64,000 nucleotides of DNA, from contig NC_064045.1 in the NCBI RefSeq assembly GCF_932526225.1, positions 15,682,442-15,746,441 on the forward strand. Direction: 5' to 3'. The position numbers were made by a program, and so were the translations under genes. Below, in pieces: positions 19,668 to 33,760 of the stretch; position 1 is the stretch's first letter; every line of letters begins with the position of its first letter. The notes beneath the pieces were generated by a model that had not been told where the DNA came from, made no database searches, and saw only the letters and a program-made list of their open reading frames with translations. The stretch comes from Nematostella vectensis (lineage: Eukaryota; Cnidaria; Anthozoa; Actiniaria; Edwardsiidae).

Positions 19668-22600
19668 GGCTATCAGCGGGAATCGAACCCGGGTCGCTGC
19701 GGTAGTAGTCAAGTGCCCGCAACGAAAGACTAACGTGGCATTGCTGAAGGGAATTGTAATGAAAATTACTTTTAATACTATTGGTATCGTAAACTATCCC
19801 AAGCAAAGTCACCATCGGACTGGAGGTTACATTCGGGAAAAGCTTCAGGGTTACATTCGGGAATTTGTTTTACGAGTGTAACCTCCAAAAGGTTACAATC
19901 GATAATTTTTTTTCCGAATGTAAATTCCAAAAAGTAACATTAGGAAAAATAAAACAGTATACTCGGAAAAAAGGTATATCAATATATCGAGCGCTATGCT
20001 CTATGTTAGAATCTACTTAATCAAGTTATCCAAGGAATCTAGTTAGTTCTTGTGTGCATAAAATATGTACAGGATCCTGAACAAAGCATGAGCACATCAA
20101 AGATTCTGAGAGTACATAAAAATGTCCCTATACCTTCTTTTTATGTCATGACACACCAAGAACAGTATAATTAAGTATCGATATTTAAAAAAAACAAATA
20201 AAGAAAAAAAAAAAGGCTATCAGCGGGAATCAAACCCGGGTCGCTGCGTTAGTAGTCAAGTGCCCGCAACGAAAGACTAACGTGGCATTGCTGAAGGGAA
20301 TTGTAATGAAAATTACTTTTAATACTATTGGTATCGTAAACTATCCCAAGCAAAGTCACCATAGGACTGGAGGTTACATTCGGGAAAAGCTTTAGGGTTA
20401 CATTCGGGAATTTGTTTTACGAGTGTAACCTCCAAAAGGTTACAATCGATAATTTTTTTTCCGAATGTAAATTCCAAAAAGTAACATTAGGAAAAATAAA
20501 AAAGTATACTCGGAAAAAAAGGTATATCAATCTATCGAGTGCTATGCTCTATGTTAGAATCTACTTAATCAAGTTATCCAAGGAATCTAGTTAGTTCTTG
20601 TGTGCATAAAATATGTACAGGATCCTGAACAAAGCATGAGCACATCAAAGATGCTGAGAGTACATCAAAATGTCCCTATAACTTCTTTTTATGTCATGAC
20701 ACACCAAGAACAGTATAATTAAGTATCGATATTTAAAAAAAAAATAAAGAAAAAAAAATAGCCTATCAGCGGGAATCGAACCCGCTTCGTTGCGTTAGTA
20801 GTCAAGTGCCCGCAACGAAAGACTAACGTGGCATTGCTGAAGGGAATCGTAATGAAAATTACTTTTAATACTATTGGTATCGTAAACTATCCCAAGCAAA
20901 GTCAACATCGGACTGGAGGTTACATTCGGGAAAAGCTTTAGGGTTACATTCGGGAATTTGTTTTACGAGTGTAACCTCCAAAAGGTTACAATCAATATTT
21001 TTTTTTCCGAATGTAAATTCCAAAAAGTAACATTAGGAAAAATAAAACAGTATACTCGGAAAAAAGGTATATCAATATATCGAGCGCTATGCTCTATGTT
21101 AGAATCTACTTAATCAAGTTATCCAAGGAATCTAGTTAGTTCTTGTGTGCATAAAATATGTACAGGATCCAGAACAAAGCATGAGCACATCAAAGATTCT
21201 GAGAGTACATAAAAATGTCCCTATACCTTCTTTTTATGTCATGACACACCAAGAACAGTATAATTAAGTATCGATATTTAAAAAAAACAAATAAAGAAAA
21301 AAAAAATAGGCTATCAGCGGGAATCAAACCCGGGTCGCTGCGTTAGTAGTCAAGTGCCCGCAACGAAAGACTAACGTGGCATAGCTGAAGGGAATTGTAA
21401 TGAAAATTACTTTTAATACTATTGGTATCGTAAACTATCCCAAGCAAAGTCACCATCGGACTGGAGGTTACATTCGGGAAAAGCTTCAGGGTTACATTCG
21501 GGAATTTGTTTTACGAGTGTAACCTCCAAACGGTTACAATCAATAATTTTTTTTCCGAATGTAAATTCCAAAAAGTAATATTAGGAAAAATAAAACAGTA
21601 TACTCGGAAAAAAAGGTATATCAATCTATCGAGCGCTATGCTCTATGTTAGAATCTACTTAATCAAGTTATCCAAGGAATCTAGTTAGTTCTTGTGTGCA
21701 TAAAATATGTACAGGATCCTGAACAAAGCATGAGCACATCAAAGATGCTGAGAGTACATAAAAATGTCCCTATACCTTCTTTTTATGTCATGACACACCA
21801 AGAACAGTATAATTAAGTATCGATATTTAAAATAAAAAATAAAGAAAAAAAAAATAGGATATCAGCGGGAATCGAACCCGGGTCGCTGCGGTAGTAGTCA
21901 AGTGCCCGCAACGAAAGACTAACGTGGCATTGCTGAAGGGAATTGTAATGAAAATTACTTTTAATACTATTGGTATCGTAAACTATCCCAAGCAAAGTCA
22001 CCATCGGACTGGAGGTTACATTCGGGAAAAGCTTCAGGGTTACATTCGGGAATTTGTTTTACGAGTGTAACCTCCAAAAGGTTACAATCGATATTTTTTT
22101 TCCGAATGTAAATTCCAAAAAGTAACATTAGGAAAATAAAACAGTATACTCGGAAAAAAAGGTATATCAATCTATCGAGCGCTATGCTCTATTTTAGAAT
22201 CTACTTAATCAAGTTATCAAAGGAATCTAGTTAGTTCTTGTGTGCATAAAATATGTACAGGATCCTGAACAAAGCATGAGCACATCAAAGATGCTGAGAG
22301 TACATAAAAATGTCCCTATACCTTCTTTTTATGTCATGACACACCAAGAACAGTATAATTAAGTATCGATATTTAAAAATAAAAATAAAGAAAAAAAAAT
22401 AGGCTATCAGCGGGAATCGAACCCGGGTCGCTGCGTTAGTAGTCAAGTGCCCGCAACGAAAGACTAACGTGGCATTGCTGAAGGGAATTGTAATGAAAAT
22501 TACTTTTAATACTATTGGTATCGTAAACTATCCCAATCAAAGTCAACATCGGACTGGAGGTTACATTCGGGAAAAGCTTCAGGGTTACATTCGGGAATTT

Positions 22601-23690
22601 GTTTTACGAGTGTAACCTCCAAAAGGTTACAATCAATAATTTTTTTTCCGAATGTAAATTCCAAAAAGTAACATTAGGAAAAATAAAACAGTATACTCGG
22701 AAAAAAAGGTATATCAATCTATCGAGCGCTATGCTCTTTGTTAGAATCTACTTAATCAAGTTATCCAAGGAATCTAGTTAGTTCTTGTGTGCATAAAATA
22801 TGTACAGGATCCTGATCAAAGCATGAGCACATCAAAGATGCTGAGAGTACATAAAAATGTCCCTATACCTTCTTTTTATGTCATGACACACCAAGAACAG
22901 TATAATTAAGTATCGATATTTAAAAAAAATAAAATAAAGAAAAAAAAATAGGCTATCAGCGGGAATCGAACCCGGGTCGCTGCGTTAGTAGTCAAGTGCC
23001 CGCAACGAAAGACTAACGTGGCATTGCTGAAGGGAATTGTAATGAAAATTACTTTTAATACTATTGGTATCGTAAACTATCCCAAGCAAAGTCACCATCG
23101 GACTGGAGGTTACATTCGGGAAAAGCTTCAGGGTTACATTCGGGAATTTGTTTTACGAGTGTAACCTCCAAAAGGTTACAATCGATATTTTTTTTCCGAA
23201 TGTAAATTCCAAAAAGTAACATTAGGAAAATAAAACAGTATACTCGGAAAAAAAGGTATATCAATCTATCGAGCGCTATGCTCTATTTTAGAATCTACTT
23301 AATCAAGTTATCAAAGGAATCTAGTTAGTTCTTGTGTGCATAAAATATGTACAGGATCCTGAACAAAGCATGAGCACATCAAAGATGCTGAGAGTACATA
23401 AAAATGTCCCTATACCTTCTTTTTATGTCATGACACACCAAGAACAGTATAATTAAGTATCGATATTTAAAAAAAAAATAAAGAAAAAAAAATAGGCTAT
23501 CAGCGGGAATCGAACCCGGGTCGCTGCGTTAGTAGTCAAGTGCCCGCAACGAAAGACTAACGTGGCATTGCTGAAGTGTATTGTAATGAAAATTACTTTT
23601 AATACTATGGTATCGTAAACTATCCCAAGCAAAGTCACCATAGGACTGGAGGTTACATTCGGGAAAAGCTTCAGTGTTACATTCGGGACT
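19668..23690. repeat. Block copied at 26772-30800 (offset ~7104 bp, 13 units)
   Basis: Landmarks 19668 to 23495 pair with 26772 to 30602 at 7104-7107 bp. Markers: AAAAACAAATAAAG tract (20190/27294), GAGTGCTATG (20537/27642), CTATAACTTC (20677/27781), GAACCCGCTTCG (20777/27882), CCAAACGGTTAC (21526/28630), TTTAAAATAAAAAATAAAG (21826/28930). The source block overlaps the first copy of the four-unit repeat at 22.1-24.3 kb, so at least two rounds of amplification are layered here. Confidence 0.8.
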
Positions 23691-26340
23691 TTGTTTTACG
23701 AGTGTAACCTCCAAAAGGTTACAATCGATAATTTTTTTTCCGAATGTAAATTCCAAAAAGTAACATTAGGAAAAATAAAACAGTATACTCGGAAAAAAAG
23801 GTATATCAATCTATCGAGCGCTATGCTCTATGTTAGAATCTACTTAATCAAGTTATCCAAGGAATCTAGTTTGTTCTTGTGCGCATAAAATATGTACAGG
23901 ATCCTGAACAAAGCATGAGCACATCAAAGATGCTGAGAGTACATAAAAATGTCCCTATACCTTCTTTTTATATCAAGACACACCAAGAACAGTATAATTA
24001 AGTATCGATATTTAAAAAAAAAATAAAGAAAAAAAAAATAGGCTATCAGCGGGAATCGAACCCGGGTCGCTGCGGTAGTAGTCAAGTGCCCGCAACGAAA
24101 GACTAACGTGGCATTGCTGAAGGGAATTGTAATGAAAATTACTTTTAATACTATTGGTATCGTAAACTATCCCAAGCAAAGTCACCATCGGACTGGAGGT
24201 TACATTCGGGAAAAGCTTCAGGGTTACATTCGGGAATTTGTTTTACGAGTGTAACCTCCAAAAGGTTACAATCGATATTTTTTTTCCGAATGTAAATTCC
24301 AAAAAGTAACATTAGGAAAATAAAACAGTATACTCGGAAAAAAAGGTATATCAATCTATCGAGCGCTATGCTCTATTTTAGAATCTACTTAATCAAGTTA
24401 TCAAAGGAATCTAGTTAGTTCTTGTGTGCATAAAATATGTACAGGATCCTGAACAAAGCATGAGCACATCAAAGATGCTGAGAGTACATAAAAATGTCCC
24501 TATACCTTCTTTTTATGTCATGACACACCAAGAACAGTATAATTAAGTATCGATATTTAAAAATAAAAATAAAGAAAAAAAAATAGGCTATCAGCGGGAA
24601 TCGAACCCGGGTCGCTGCGTTAGTAGTCAAGTGCCCGCAACGAAAGACTAACGTGGCATTGCTGAAGGGAATTGTAATGAAAATTACTTTTAATACTATT
24701 GGTATCGTAAACTATCCCAATCAAAGTCAACATCGGACTGGAGGTTACATTCGGGAAAAGCTTCAGGGTTACATTCGGGAATTTGTTTTACGAGTGTAAC
24801 CTCCAAAAGGTTACAATCAATAATTTTTTTTCCGAATGTAAATTCCAAAAAGTAACATTAGGAAAAATAAAACAGTATACTCGGAAAAAAAGGTATATCA
24901 ATCTATCGAGCACTATGCTCTTTGTTAGAATCTACTTAATCAAGTTATCCAAGGAATCTAGTTAGTTCTTGTGTGCATAAAATATGTACAGGATCCTGAT
25001 CAAAGCATGAGCACATCAAAGATGCTGAGAGTACATAAAAATGTCCCTATACCTTCTTTTTATGTCATGACACACCAAGAACAGTATAATTAAGTATCGA
25101 TATTTAAAAAAAATAAAATAAAGAAAAAAAAATAGGCTATCAGCGGGAATCGAACCCGGGTCGCTGCGTTAGTAGTCAAGTGCCCGCAACGAAAGACTAA
25201 CGTGGCATTGCTGAAGGGAATTGTAATGAAAATTACTTTTAATACTATTGGTATCGTAAACTATCCCAAGCAAAGTCACCATCGGACTGGAGGTTACATT
25301 CGGGAAAAGCTTCAGGGTTACATTCGGGAATTTGTTTTACGAGTGTAACCTCCAAAAGGTTACAATCGATATTTTTTTTCCGAATGTAAATTCCAAAAAG
25401 TAACATTAGGAAAATAAAACAGTATACTCGGAAAAAAAGGTATATCAATCTATCGAGCGCTATGCTCTATTTTAGAATCTACTTAATCAAGTTATCAAAG
25501 GAATCTAGTTAGTTCTTGTGTGCATAAAATATGTACAGGATCCTGAACAAAGCATGAGCACATCAAAGATGCTGAGAGTACATAAAAATGTCCCTATACC
25601 TTCTTTTTATGTCATGACACACCAAGAACAGTATAATTAAGTATCGATATTTAAAAAAAAAATAAAGAAAAAAAAATAGGCTATCAGCGGGAATCGAACC
25701 CGGGTCGCTGCGTTAGTAGTCAAGTGCCCGCAACGAAAGACTAACGTGGCATTGCTGAAGTGTATTGTAATGAAAATTACTTTTAATACTATGGTATCGT
25801 AAACTATCCCAAGCAAAGTCACCATAGGACTGGAGGTTACATTCGGGAAAAGCTTCAGTGTTACATTCGGGACTTTGTTTTACGAGTGTAACCTCCAAAA
25901 GGTTACAATCGATAATTTTTTTTCCGAATGTAAATTCCAAAAAGTAACATTAGGAAAAATAAAACAGTATACTCGGAAAAAAAGGTATATCAATCTATCG
26001 AGCGCTATGCTCTATGTTAGAATCTACTTAATCAAGTTATCCAAGGAATCTAGTTTGTTCTTGTGCGCATAAAATATGTACAGGATCCTGAACAAAGCAT
26101 GAGCACATCAAAGATGCTGAGAGTACATAAAAATGTCCCTATACCTTCTTTTTATATCATGACACACCAAGAACAGTATAATTAAGTATCGATATTTAAA
26201 AAAAAAATAAAGAAGAAAAAAATAGGCTATCAGCGGGAATCGAACCCGGGTCGCTGCGGTAGTAGTCAAGTGCCCGCAACGAAAGACTAACGTGGCATTG
26301 CTGAAGGGAATTGTAATGAAAATTACTTTTAATACTATTG
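22100..26340. repeat. Four-unit higher-order repeat, two tandem copies (2184 bp each)
   Basis: Landmarks 22402, 22951, 23495, 24041 pair with 24586, 25135, 25679, 26225, each at exactly 2184 bp. Shared markers: AAAAATAAAAATAAAG tract (22377/24561), CCCAATCAAAG (22533/24717), TGCTCTTTG (22733/24917), GAAGTGTATTG (23574/25758), AGTTTGTTCTTGTGCG (23868/26052). I found only a few differences, such as TATCAAGACAC at 23970 against TATCATGACAC at 26154. Confidence 0.9.
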
Positions 26341-29300
26341 GTATCGTAAACTATCCCAAGCAAAGTCACCATCGGACTGGAGGTTACATTCGGGAAAAGC
26401 TTCAGGGTTACATTCGGGAATTTGTTTTACGAGTGTAACCTCCAAAAGGTTACAATCGATAATTTTTTTTCCGAATGTAAATTCCAAAAAGTAACATTAG
26501 GAAAAATAAAACAGTATACTCGGAAAAAAGGTATATCAATATATCGAGCGCTATGCTCTATGTTAGAATCTACTTAATCAAGTTATCCAAGGAATCTAGT
26601 TAGTTCTTGTGTGCATAAAATATGTACAGGATCCTGAACAAAGCATGAGCACATCAAAGATTCTGAGAGTACATAAAAAAATCCCTATACCTTCTTTTTA
26701 TGTCATGACACACCAAGAACAGTATAATTAAGTATCGATATTTAAAAAAAAAATAAAGAAAAAAAAAAATAGGCTATCAGCGGGAATCGAACCCGGGTCG
26801 CTGCGGTAGTAGTCAAGTGCCCGCAACGAAAGACTAACGTGGCATTGCTGAAGGGAATTGTAATGAAAATTACTTTTAATACTATTGGTATCGTAAACTA
26901 TCCCAAGCAAAGTCACCATCGGACTGGAGGTTACATTCGGGAAAAGCTTCAGGGTTACATTCGGGAATTTGTTTTACGAGTGTAACCTCCAAAAGGTTAC
27001 AATCGATAATTTTTTTTCCGAATGTAAATTCCAAAAAGTAACATTAGGAAAAATAAAACAGTATACTCGGAAAAAAGGTATATCAATATATCGAGCGCTA
27101 TGCTCTATGTTAGAATCTACTTAATCAAGTTATCCAAGGAATCTAGTTAGTTCTTGTGTGCATAAAATATGTACAGGATCCTGAACAAAGCATGAGCACA
27201 TCAAAGATTCTGAGAGTACATAAAAATGTCCCTATACCTTCTTTTTATGTCATGACACACCAAGAACAGTATAATTAAGTATCGATATTTAAAAAAAACA
27301 AATAAAGAAAAAAAAATAGGCTATCAGCGGGAATCGAACCCGGGTAGCTGCGTTAGTAGTCAAGTGCCCGCAACGAAAGACTAACGTGGCATTGCTGAAG
27401 GGAATTGTAATGAAAATTACTTTTAATACTATTGGTATCGTAAACTATCCCAAGCAAAGTCACCATAGGACTGGAGGTTACATTCGGGAAAAGCTTTAGG
27501 GTTACATTCGGGAATTTGTTTTACGAGTGTAACCTCCAAAAGGTTACAATCGATAATTTTTTTTCCGAATGTAAATTCCAAAAAGTAACATTAGGAAAAA
27601 TAAAACAGTATACTCGGAAAAAAAGGTATATCAATCTATCGAGTGCTATGCTCTATGTTAGAATCTACTTAATCAAGTTATCCAAGGAATCTAGTTAGTT
27701 CTTGTGTGCATAAAATATGTACAGGATCCTGAACAAAGCATGAGCACATCAAAGATGCTGAGAGTACATCAAAATGTCCCTATAACTTCTTTTTATGTCA
27801 TGACACACCAAGAACAGTATAATTAAGTATCGACATTTAAAAAAAAAATAAAGAAAAAAAAAATAGGCTATCAGCGGGAATCGAACCCGCTTCGTTGCGT
27901 TAGTAGTCAAGTGCCCGCCACGAAAGACTAACGTGGCATTGCTGAAGGGAATCGTAATGAAAATTACTTTTAATACTATTGGTATCGTAAACTATCCCAA
28001 GCAAAGTCAACATCGGACTGGAGGTTACATTCGGGAAAAGCTTTAGGGTTACATTCGGGAATTTGTTTTACGAGTGTAACCTCCAAAAGGTTACAATCAA
28101 TAATTTTTTTTCCGAATGTAAATTCCAAAAAGTAACATTAGGAAAAATAAAACAGTATACTCGGAAAAAAGGTATATCAATATATCGAGCGCTATGCTCT
28201 ATGTTAGAATCTACTTAATCAAGTTATCCAAGGAATCTAGTTAGTTCTTGTGTGCATAAAATATGTACAGGATCCTGAACAAAGCATGAGCACATCAAAG
28301 ATTCTGAGAGTACATAAAAATGTCCCTATACCTTCTTTTTATGTCATGACACACCAAGAACAGTATAATTAAGTATCGATATTTAAAAAAAACAAATAAA
28401 GAAAAAAAAATAGGCTATCAGCGGGAATCAAACCCGGGTCGCTGCGTTAGTAGTCAAGTGCCCGCAACGAAAGACTAACGTGGCATTGCTGAAGGGAATT
28501 GTAATGAAAATTAATTTTAATACTATTGGTATCGTAAACTATCCCAAGCAAAGTCACCATAGGACTGGAGGTTACATTCGGGAAAAGCTTCAGGGTTACA
28601 TTCTGGAATTTGTTTTACGAGTGTAACCTCCAAACGGTTACAATCAATAATTTTTTTTCCGAATGTAAATTCCAAAAAGTAAAATTAGGAAAAATAAAAC
28701 AGTATACTCGGAAAAAAAGGTATATCAATCTATCGAGCGCTATGCTCTATGTTAGAATCTACTTAATCAAGTTATCCAAGGAATCTAGTTAGTTCTTGTG
28801 TGCATAAAATATGTACAGGATCCTGAACAAAGCATGAGCACATCAAAGATGCTGAGAGTACATAAAAATGTCCCTATACCTTCTTTTTATGTCATGACAC
28901 ACCAAGAACAGTATAATTAAGTATCGATATTTAAAATAAAAAATAAAGAAAAAAAAAATAGGCTATCAGCGGGAATCGAACCCGGGTCGCTGCGGTAGTA
29001 GTCAAGTGCCCGCAACGAAAGACTAACGTGGCATTGCTGAAGGGAATTGTAATGAAAATTACTTTTAATACTATTGGTATCGTAAACTATCCCAAGCAAA
29101 GTCACCATCGGACTGGAGGTTACATTCGGGAAAAGCTTCAGGGTTACATTCGGGAATTTGTTTTACGAGTGTAACCTCCAAAAGGTTACAATCGATATTT
29201 TTTTTCCGAATGTAAATTCCAAAAAGTAACATTAGGAAAATAAAACAGTATACTCGGAAAAAAAGGTATATCAATCTATCGAGCGCTATGCTCTATTTTA

Positions 29301-30055
29301 GAATCTACTTAATCAAGTTATCAAAGGAATCTAGTTAGTTCTTGTGTGCATAAAATATGTACAGGATCCTGAACAAAGCATGAGCACATCAAAGATGCTG
29401 AGAGTACATAAAAATGTCCCTATACCTTCTTTTTATGTCATGACACACCAAGAACAGTATAATTAAGTATCGATATTTAAAAAAAAAAATAAAGAAAAAA
29501 AAATAGGCTATCAGCGGGAATCGAACCCGGGTCGCTGCGTTAGTAGTCAAGTGCCCGCAACGAAAGACTAACGTGGCATTGCTGAAGGGAATTGTAATGA
29601 AAATTACTTTTAATACTATTGGTATCGTAAACTATCCCAATCAAAGTCAACATCGGACTGGAGGTTACATTCGGGAAAAGCTTCAGGGTTACATTCGGGA
29701 ATTTGTTTTACGAGTGTAACCTCCAAAAGGTTACAATCAATATTTTTTTTTCCGAATGTAAATTCCAAAAAGTAACATTAGGAAAAATAAAACAGTATAC
29801 TCGGAAAAAAAGGTATATCAATCTATCGAGCGCTATGCTCTTTGTTAGAATCTACTTAATCAAGTTATCCAAGGAATCTAGTTAGTTCTTGTGTGCATAA
29901 AATATGTACAGGATCCTGATTAAAGCATGAGCACATCAAAAATGCTGAGAGTACATAAAAATGTCCCTATACCTTCTTTTTATGTCATGACACACCAAGA
30001 ACAGTATAATTAAGTATCGATATTTAAAAAAAATAAAATAAAGAAAAAAAAAATA

Positions 30056-33000
30056 GGCTATCAGCGGGAATCGAACCCGGGTCGCTGCGTTAGTAGTCAA
30101 GTGCCCGCAACGAAAGACTAACGTGGCATTGCTGAAGGGAATTGTAATGAAAATTACTTTTAATACTATTGGTATCGTAAACTATCCCAAGCAAAGTCAC
30201 CATCGGACTGGAGGTTACATTCGGGAAAAGCTTCAGGGTTACATTCGGGAATTTGTTTTACGAGTGTAACCTCCAAAAGGTTACAATCGATATTTTTTTT
30301 CCGAGTGTAAATTCCAAAAAGTAACATTAGGAAAATAAAACAGTATACTCGGAAAAAAAGGTATATCAATCTATCGAGCGCTATGCTCTATTTTAGAATC
30401 TACTTAATAAAGTTATCAAAGGAATCTAGTTAGTTCTTGTGTGCATAAAATATGTACAGGATCCTGAACAAAGCATGAGCACATCAAAGATGCTGAGAGT
30501 ACATAAAAATGTCCCTATACCTTCTTTTTATGTCATGACACACCAAGAACAGTATAATTAAGTATCGATATTTAAAAAAAAAAATAAAGAAAAAAAAAAT
30601 AGGCTATCAGCGGGAATCGAACCCGGGTCGCTGCGTTAGTAGTCAAGTGTCCGCAACGAAAGACTAACGTGGCATTGCTGAAGTGTATTGTAATGAAAAT
30701 TACTTTTAATACTATGGTATCGTAAACTATCCCAAGCAAAGTCACCATAGGACTGGAGGTTACATTCGGGAAAAGCTTCAGTGTTACATTCGGGACTTTG
30801 TTTTACGAGTGTAACCTCCAAAAGGTTACAATCGATAAATTTTTTTCCGAATGTAAATTCCAAAAAGTAACATTAGGAAAAATAAAACAGTATACTCGGA
30901 AAAAAAGGTATATCAATCTATCGAGCGCTATGCTCTTTGTTAGAATCTACTTAATCAAGTTATCCAATTAATCTAGTTAGTTCTTGTGTGCATAAAATAT
31001 GTACAGGATCCTGATCAAAGCATGAGCACATCAAAGATGCTGAGAGTACATAAAAATGTCCCTATACCTTCTTTTTATGTCATGACACACCAAGAACAGT
31101 ATAATTAAGTATCGATATTTAAAAAAAATAAAATAAAGAAAAAAAAATAGGCTATCAGCGGGAATCGAACCTTGGTCGCTGCGTTAGTAGTCAAGTGCCC
31201 GCAACGAAAGACTAACGTGGCATTGCTGAAGGGAATTGTAATGAAAATTACTTTTAATACTATTGGTATCGTAAACTATCCCAAGCAAAGTCACCATCGG
31301 ACTGGAGGTTACATTCGGGAAAAGCTTCAGGGTTACATACGGGAATTTGTTTTACGAGTGTAACCTCCAAAAGGTTACAATCGATATTTTTTTTCCGAAT
31401 GTAAATTCAAAAAAGTAACATTAGGAAAATAAAACAGTATACTCGGAAAAAAAGGTATATCAATCTATCGAGCGCTATGCTCTATTTTAGAATCTACTTA
31501 ATCAAGTTATCAAAGGAATCTAGTTAGTTCTTGTGTGCATAAAATATGTACAGGATCCTGAACAAAGCATGAGCACATCAAAGATGCTGAGAGTACATAA
31601 AAATGTCCCTATACCTTCTTTTTATGTCATGACACACCAAGAACAGTATAATTAAGTATCGATATTTAAAAAAAAAATAAAGAAAAAAAAATAGGCTATC
31701 AGCGGGAATCGAACCCGGGTAGCTGCGTTAGTAGTCAAGTGCCCGCAACGAAAGACTAACGTGGCATTGCTGAAGTGTATTGTAATGAAAATTACTTTTA
31801 ATACTATGGTATCGTAAACTATCCCAAGCAAAGTCACCATAGGACTGGAGGTTACATTCGGGAAAAGCTTCAGTGTTACATTCGGGACTTTGTTTTACGA
31901 GTGTAACCTCCAAAAGGTTACAATCAATAATTTTTTTTCCGAATGTAAATTCCAAAAAGTAACATTAGGAAAATAAAACAGTATACTCGGTAAAAAAGGT
32001 ATATCAATCTATCGAGCGCTATGCTCTATGTTAGAATCTACTTAATCAAGTTATCCAAGGAATCTAGTTAGTTCTTGTGTGTATAAAATATGTACAGGAT
32101 CCTGAACAAAGCATGAGCACATCAAAGATGCTGAGAGTACATAAAAATGTCCCTATACCTTCTTTTTATGTCATGACACACCAAGAACAGTATAATTAAG
32201 TATCGATATTTAAAAAAAAAAAATAAAGAAAAAAAAGTAGGCTATCAGCGGGAATCGAACCCGGGTCGCTGCGTTAGTAGTCAAGTGCCCGCAACGAAAG
32301 ACTAACGTGGCATTGCTGAAGGGAATTGTAATGAAAATTACTTTTAATACTATTGGTATCGTAAACTATCCCAAGCAAAGTTACCATCGGACTGGAGGTT
32401 ACATTCGGGAAAAGCTTCAGGGTTACATTCGGGAATTTGTTTTACGAGTGTAACCTCCAAAAGGTTACAATCGATATTTTTTTTCCGAATGTAAATTCCA
32501 AAAAGTAACATTAGGAAAATAAAACAGTATACTCGGAAAAAAAGGTATATCAATCTATCGAGCGCTATGCTCTATTTTAGAATCTACTTAATCAAGTTAT
32601 CAAAAGAATCTAGTTAGTTCTTGTGTGCATAAAATATGTACAGGATCCTGAACAAAGCATGAGCACATCAAAGATGCTGAGAGTACATAAAAATGTCCCT
32701 ATACCTTCTTTTTATGTCATGACACACCAAGAACAGTATAATTAAGTATCGATATTTAAAAAAAAAAATAAAGAAAAAAAAATAGGCTATCAGCGGGAAT
32801 CGAACCCGGGTCGCTGCGTTAGTAGTCAAGTGCCCGCAACGAAAGACTAACGTGGCATTGCTGAAGTGTATTGTAATGAAAATTACTTTTAATACTATGG
32901 TATCGTAAACTATCCCAAGCAAAGTCACCATAGGACTGGAGGTTACATTCGGGAAAAGCTTCAGTGTTACATTCGGGACTTTGTTTTACGAGTGTAACCT

Positions 33001-33760
33001 CCAAAAGGTTACAATCGATAATTTTTTTTCCGAATGTAAATTCCAAAAAGTAACATTAGGAAAATAAAACAGTATACTCGGTAAAAAAGGTATATCAATC
33101 TATCGAGCGCTATGCTCTATGTTAGAATCTACTTAATCAAGTTATCCAAGGAATCTAGTTAGTTCTTGTGTGCATAAAATATGTACAGGATCCTGAACAA
33201 AGCATGAGCACATCAAAGATGCTGAGAGTACATAAAAATGTCCCTATACCTTCTTTTTATGTCATGACACACCAAGAACAGTATAATTAAGTATCGATAT
33301 TTAAAAAAAAAAATAAAGAAAAAAAAGTAGGCTATCAGCGGGAATCGAACCCGGGTCGCTGCGTTAGTAGTCAAGTGCCCGCAACGAAAGACTAACGTGG
33401 CATTGCTGAAGGGAATTGTAATGAAAATTACTTTTAATACTATTGGTATCGTAAACTATCCCAAGCAAAGTCACCATCGGACTGGAGGTTACATTCGGGA
33501 AAAGCTTCAGGGTTACATTCGGGAATTTGTTTTACGAGTGTAACCTCCAAAAGGTTACAATCAATATTTTTTTTTCCGAATGTAAATTCCAAAAAGTAAC
33601 ATTAGGAAAAATAAAACAGTATACTCGGAAACAAAGGTATATCAATCTATCGAGCGCTATGCTCTATGTTAGAATCTACTTAATCAAGTTATCCAAGGAA
33701 TCTAGTTAGTTCTTGTGTGCATAAAATATGTACAGGATCCTGAACAAAGCATGAGCATAT
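30056..33760. repeat. Block copied at 39356-43060 (offset 9300 bp, 17 units)
   Basis: Landmarks 30056, 30602, 31150, 31694, 32240, 32785, 33330 pair with 39356, 39901, 40450, 40994, 41540, 42084, 42630 at 9299-9300 bp. Strong private markers: TCCAATTAATC (30963/40263), GAACCTTGGTCG (31167/40467), TTACATACGGG (31332/40632), GTGTGTATAAAA (32078/41378), AAGTTACCATCGG (32378/41678), GGAAACAAAGG (33627/42927). The copies diverge after about 33770/43070. Confidence 0.88.
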
